Source of the DNA: CAYNST01 sp964434105
GTDB lineage: Bacteria > Pseudomonadota > Gammaproteobacteria > Pseudomonadales > Cellvibrionaceae
DNA: 64,000 nt
Direction of reading: 5' to 3'
Assembly: GCA_964434105.1 (NCBI GenBank)
Contig: CAYSTJ010000021.1
Coordinates: forward strand, 1-64,000
In this document: piece by piece, positions 61,605-64,000 of the stretch
Layout of the letters: the number at the start of each line of letters is the position of its first letter
Position numbering within the stretch: position 1 is the stretch's first letter
Program-made: the position numbers and the translations under genes
Notes under the pieces: generated by a model
Seen by the model: only the letters and a program-made list of their open reading frames with translations
Told to the model about the DNA's origin: nothing
Database searches by the model: none

Positions 61605-62039
61605 TTATCTTTCCAGGTTCATCTGAACTTGACGCTGCTCATGTCTTTCTTGGTACTTCACGTATTTGCGGATCATAGCCGCATCAACTCCAACTGTATC
61701 CACGCAATACCCTTTGGCCCAGAAGTGGTTTCCCCAATAAGGCTTCTGTTTCAGATACGGACGACGTGTAAACAGCCTCAGTGCATACTTTCCTTTAACT
61801 GTGCCTATCAATTGCGAAATCGATACCTTTGGCGGGACCATTTCCAGCAAGTGGACGTAGTCCGCCTGCACGTTTAGCTCTACCACTTTACAGCTCAATC
61901 TACTGCTATAGATCTGGACGCAGTTATAGACTGCTCTTGCTATCGGGCCTTTTAATACCCGAAATCGGTACTTCGGAGCCCAAACTATGTGGTACTGGCA
62001 ATGCCAGAGCACATGCGTTAACTTCTCAAATCGACTCAT
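61605..62039 (-). CDS. tnpA: IS200/IS605-family TnpA transposase with altered HUH motif
   Basis: 144 aa from the ATG at 62039 (MSRFEKLTHVLWHCQYHIVW), the full length of Y1 transposases. The catalytic Tyr is Y126 (IRKYVKYQE). The metal-binding HUH motif, normally HVH, reads Y61-V62-H63 because the codon at 61857-61859 is TAC on the coding strand; a single transition from CAC would give this. The protein is otherwise uninterrupted, so the element may have lost activity recently. No tnpB accompanies it. Confidence 0.88.
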   Translation of the reverse strand: MSRFEKLTHVLWHCQYHIVWAPKYRFRVLKGPIARAVYNCVQIYSSRLSCKVVELNVQADYVHLLEMVPPKVSISQLIGTVKGKYALRLFTRRPYLKQKPYWGNHFWAKGYCVDTVGVDAAMIRKYVKYQERHEQRQVQMNLER

Positions 62040-62120
62040 GTTATTTCCTTCTGGTTGATGTTGTGGGGACAACTCAACTTCGGTTTTAACATGAGTCCCT
62101 ATATTCGTGACAGGCAGAGC

Positions 62121-62152
62121 CGGTCACTCATGACCGTGTCCAAAGGACGCGG
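62121..62152. repeat. hairpins upstream of tnpA (probable IS left end)
   Basis: CGGTCA-CTCA-TGACCG (62121-62136) and an overlapping CCGTGTCC-AAA-GGACGCGG (62134-62152, one mismatch) are stacked upstream of tnpA, as expected for the left end of an IS200-type element. They also lie just before the HTH gene and could be read as its control region. Confidence 0.45.
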
Positions 62153-62187
62153 GTCTGCGCGTTAAACTAAAAACAAACCAATGCGAC

Positions 62188-62217
62188 TTGACAAATATAA
62201 ACTGGTCGATCTAGCAT
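62188..62217 (+). promoter_or_regulatory. sigma70-type promoter of the HTH-nucleotidyltransferase operon
   Basis: TTGACA at 62188-62193, an 18-base spacer and TAGCAT at 62212-62217. Predicted start near 62224. This falls downstream of the ATG at 62181 and argues that translation begins at the ATG at 62253. Confidence 0.5.
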
Positions 62218-62224
62218 GTTTCCT

Positions 62225-62234
62225 GTTTCGAAAC
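62225..62234. promoter_or_regulatory. possible autoregulatory operator GTTTCGAAAC
   Basis: A perfect 10-bp palindrome right at the predicted transcription start, a common position for an antitoxin/regulator binding site. No function shown. Confidence 0.3.
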
Positions 62235-62252
62235 GAGAAATATGGCAGCTCT

Positions 62253-62789
62253 ATGATCGCCCTCAAGCCGCAAGACACCCTTTTGGCGCTTAAGTACTGG
62301 TCACTTCGCCGAAACGAGATACATCTGCCGGTGCGAGACCTTGCCGCCTCGCTGGATATCAGTGCAAGCGAGGCGAGCAAAGGCGCAAAACGCCTGCTAG
62401 CTGCAAAGCTGTTGACAGAACGGAACCATACCTATCACGCGGAAATGAATTCGCTCGTTGAGTGGCTGAGCTTCGGCGTTCGCTATGCTTTCCCTGCAGA
62501 AAAGAAAGGTTATGGACGGGGCATGGGAACTGCCTGGACCTGCGCCTTGGTCAAAACCGAGATTGTACCCCCCTCTCCCGGCACCGTTTGGGAGACGCCG
62601 GGCGGACGACAGGAAGGGGTCATTATAGAACCGATCTATAAAGGTGTTCCTCTAGCGGCCTCTCAAGACCCCAACATCTATCAGGCCCTGGCGCTGTTGG
62701 ATGCCATTAGACTGGGAAAGCCGCGCGAACTCACGATAGCGCGGGCACACCTGAAAAGCTTGATAACAGGGAAGTCCACCGAACCATGA
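62253..62789 (+). CDS. winged-HTH protein, putative antitoxin/regulator
   Basis: 178 aa from the ATG at 62253 (202 aa if the ATG at 62181, which has no ribosome site, is used). A helix-turn-helix lies at about residues 10-55 of the shorter form: LKPQDTLLALKYWSLRRNEI, then DLAASLDISASEASKGAKRLLAAKLL. The rest contains VEWLSFGVRYAFPAEKKGYGRGMGTAWT in parts and IEPIYKGVPLAA, with no domain I recognise. Its stop overlaps the next start by 4 bases (ATGA), so the two proteins are made together. By analogy with AbiEi-AbiEii it may be the antitoxin and repressor. Confidence 0.65.
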   Translation: MIALKPQDTLLALKYWSLRRNEIHLPVRDLAASLDISASEASKGAKRLLAAKLLTERNHTYHAEMNSLVEWLSFGVRYAFPAEKKGYGRGMGTAWTCALVKTEIVPPSPGTVWETPGGRQEGVIIEPIYKGVPLAASQDPNIYQALALLDAIRLGKPRELTIARAHLKSLITGKSTEP

Positions 62790-63481
62790 TTGATTCAAGA
62801 TACGAATTTAATCTCCAGCAACTTATAATGATAGCCAAAGCGCTTGGAGACCTGCTGCCGAGGGTCGTTTTCGTTGGAGGGTGTACAACGGTATTGCTCG
62901 TGGATGACGTGGCTTTCTCCGGCGTGCGGCAAACAGAGGATGTCGATATCGTCGTAGACCTCAGCACTTATCTGGATTATCAGGAATTCGGCAAAGCATT
63001 GCGAGCACGCCGGTTTACCGAAGATATCTACGGCCCTATCTGCCGCTGGTTGTATCGAAGCTGTGGCACCACCGTAAAACTGGATGTAATGTCCGCTGAT
63101 GCCAAGGCAATCGGATTTACCAACCGCTGGTATAAAGATGCCATGCATCATACAACAATGCACTGTCTGCGCGACGGCTTGGACGTAAAAGTAGTTTCTC
63201 CTGTGTATTTTCTTGCAACCAAGTTTGAAGCTTTTTTAGATCGAGGAAAAGGTGACTACTTTAGCCATGATATGGAAGATATCGTTTTTGTACTTGAAAA
63301 TCGCAGTAACTTTATACGCGAACTAATAGATGCTCCCAGTGGTGTAAAAAGCTATTTAGCTACGCAGGCCGGGGATTTGTTAAACGAAGAATTCTTCAAC
63401 GTTTTACCGGGATTGGTTAGAACAAGCACGTCAACAACATCGGTGATTAACATTTTGCGGATCATGGCGTCCTGGACTTAA
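62786..63481 (+). CDS. AbiEii-like nucleotidyltransferase, putative toxin
   Basis: 231 aa with a nucleotidyltransferase core: VFVGGCTTVLLVD (GG-x-T/S loop), TEDVDIVVDLS (two metal-binding Asp), VKLDVMS (third Asp) and a C-terminal FLATKFEAFLDRGKGDYFSHDMEDIVFV resembling the KxxAxxDR...DxxD motifs of the AbiEii/AbiGii/DUF1814 group. Such enzymes transfer nucleotides to tRNA or proteins as toxins of type IV modules or phage defence. Translationally coupled to the HTH protein. It lies beside an insertion element, typical of acquired defence genes. Confidence 0.7.
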   Translation: MIDSRYEFNLQQLIMIAKALGDLLPRVVFVGGCTTVLLVDDVAFSGVRQTEDVDIVVDLSTYLDYQEFGKALRARRFTEDIYGPICRWLYRSCGTTVKLDVMSADAKAIGFTNRWYKDAMHHTTMHCLRDGLDVKVVSPVYFLATKFEAFLDRGKGDYFSHDMEDIVFVLENRSNFIRELIDAPSGVKSYLATQAGDLLNEEFFNVLPGLVRTSTSTTSVINILRIMASWT

Positions 63482-63565
63482 CCGTCATAAAATCGCTCGC
63501 GCATTCGGTGCCGTGCGAGGCCGGGGGCGCATGCCGAATGCAGGCCATCCTGGTACAATTCCAGT

Positions 63566-64000
63566 TTACTCTGCTGCGCGCTGATCTCTGACCACTTCCT
63601 CGCATCCCGGCAGTTCATTCACAGTCTGGCAGGCCGCCTGTACCGCAACCCCCACATCGACGACATAATACAGCGACGCGAAGCCCCAGCGATCCCGGCC
63701 GAGATTGTGATAGATCATGCCCAGAGCGATATCGCCGGCGCTGAAACGCTGATGATGCCTCGCGAAATATTCGGCCGCGCGCACCTGCTCTGGGTCCGTC
63801 AATAATTTACCTACCCTCGCCGCCCCACCGTGGTAGGCCTGCAGGAGCAACATCGCATAGAGCGCTTCCTGTTTGTCCTGCGGCAAGTGGCCATACATGG
63901 CCTCGAACGACTCCTTCAGATTCCGATGGTTCTGTTCCAGCAACCGTAATGCGCAGTCGATTTGTGCCATCCGGTGAAAGTGGTGCCGCTCCTGCAGTCC
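63566..64000 (-). CDS. unidentified protein, 3' part only
   Basis: The frame is open to the right edge of the window; the ATG at 63970 is internal or one possible start, since upstream codons continue without a stop (LQERHHFHR before MAQID). The visible ~144 residues are mostly helical, with EALYAMLLLQAYHGGAARVGKLL, FSAGDIALGMIYHNLGRDRWGFASLYYVVDV and a Cys-containing end. YHNLGRDRWGFASLYYV is distinctive but I do not recognise the family. Confidence 0.5.
   Translation of the reverse strand, partial: GLQERHHFHRMAQIDCALRLLEQNHRNLKESFEAMYGHLPQDKQEALYAMLLLQAYHGGAARVGKLLTDPEQVRAAEYFARHHQRFSAGDIALGMIYHNLGRDRWGFASLYYVVDVGVAVQAACQTVNELPGCEEVVRDQRAAE

Overview
The window comes from a motile, polar-flagellated gammaproteobacterium. 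The flagellar/chemotaxis gene order (fleSR-fliEFGHIJ-[STAS/RR-phosphatase/HPt]-fliKLMNOPQR-flhBAF-fleN-fliA-cheYZAB-motCD-cheW-DUF2802) matches the order known from Pseudomonas, Marinobacter and their relatives. ihfB beside a wzz/wzy/wzx locus, a NasA linked to a kinase/phosphatase, and divergent ilvC-ilvY point to the same group. No rRNA, tRNA or CRISPR array was seen, and the genus cannot be fixed from this window.

Layout. 1-4583 (mostly +): the 3' end of a DUF3320-type helicase, a small MscS-like channel (-), and a nitrate-assimilation pair (nasA plus a bifunctional PP2C phosphatase/Ser-Thr kinase) behind a possible sigma54 promoter. 4686-38561 (all -): a nearly unbroken flagellar and chemotaxis block ending in a lipoprotein and a DUF2802 protein. 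Perfect or near-perfect sigma54 (-24/-12) sites lie upstream of fleS, fliK and fliL, with weaker ones before fliE and flhA. This fits the FleQ/FleSR-type hierarchy, although fleQ itself is not in the window. Two mobile-looking DNAs interrupt the block: a 264-bp MITE with a TA target duplication just after fleR, and a ~190-bp repeat present twice (28194 and 38839). 39142-43191: small membrane and stress genes (holin-4-like, YqaE/Pmp3, host-attachment protein, Cys-rich copper-binding four-helix protein) and a chalcone-isomerase-like/TonB-domain fusion. 43458-55592 (-): a Wzy-dependent polysaccharide (O-antigen-like) locus whose distal part (43458-52670) is visibly AT-richer than its surroundings and was probably acquired by transfer. 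55920-61309: ihfB, ilvC/ilvY, an hflK/hflC pair and a glycerophosphodiester phosphodiesterase. 61538-63481: an IS200/IS605-type tnpA whose HUH motif is damaged, next to a two-gene HTH + nucleotidyltransferase module that looks like a type IV toxin-antitoxin/defence pair. The window ends inside an unidentified gene.

How it works together. FleS/FleR and sigma54 would switch on the basal body, hook-length and export genes; FliA (sigma28) and the CheYZAB/MotCD/CheW module act later; FlhF/FleN set flagellar placement and number; the STAS/phosphatase/HPt trio is a partner-switching module embedded in the flagellar operon. The most unusual items are four copies of a FliM/CheZ-like CheY-binding peptide in the CheA linker, a long acidic C-terminal extension on FliH, the CHI-TonB fusion, the HTH-nucleotidyltransferase pair, and a previously unlisted 59-codon gene between fliE and fleR.
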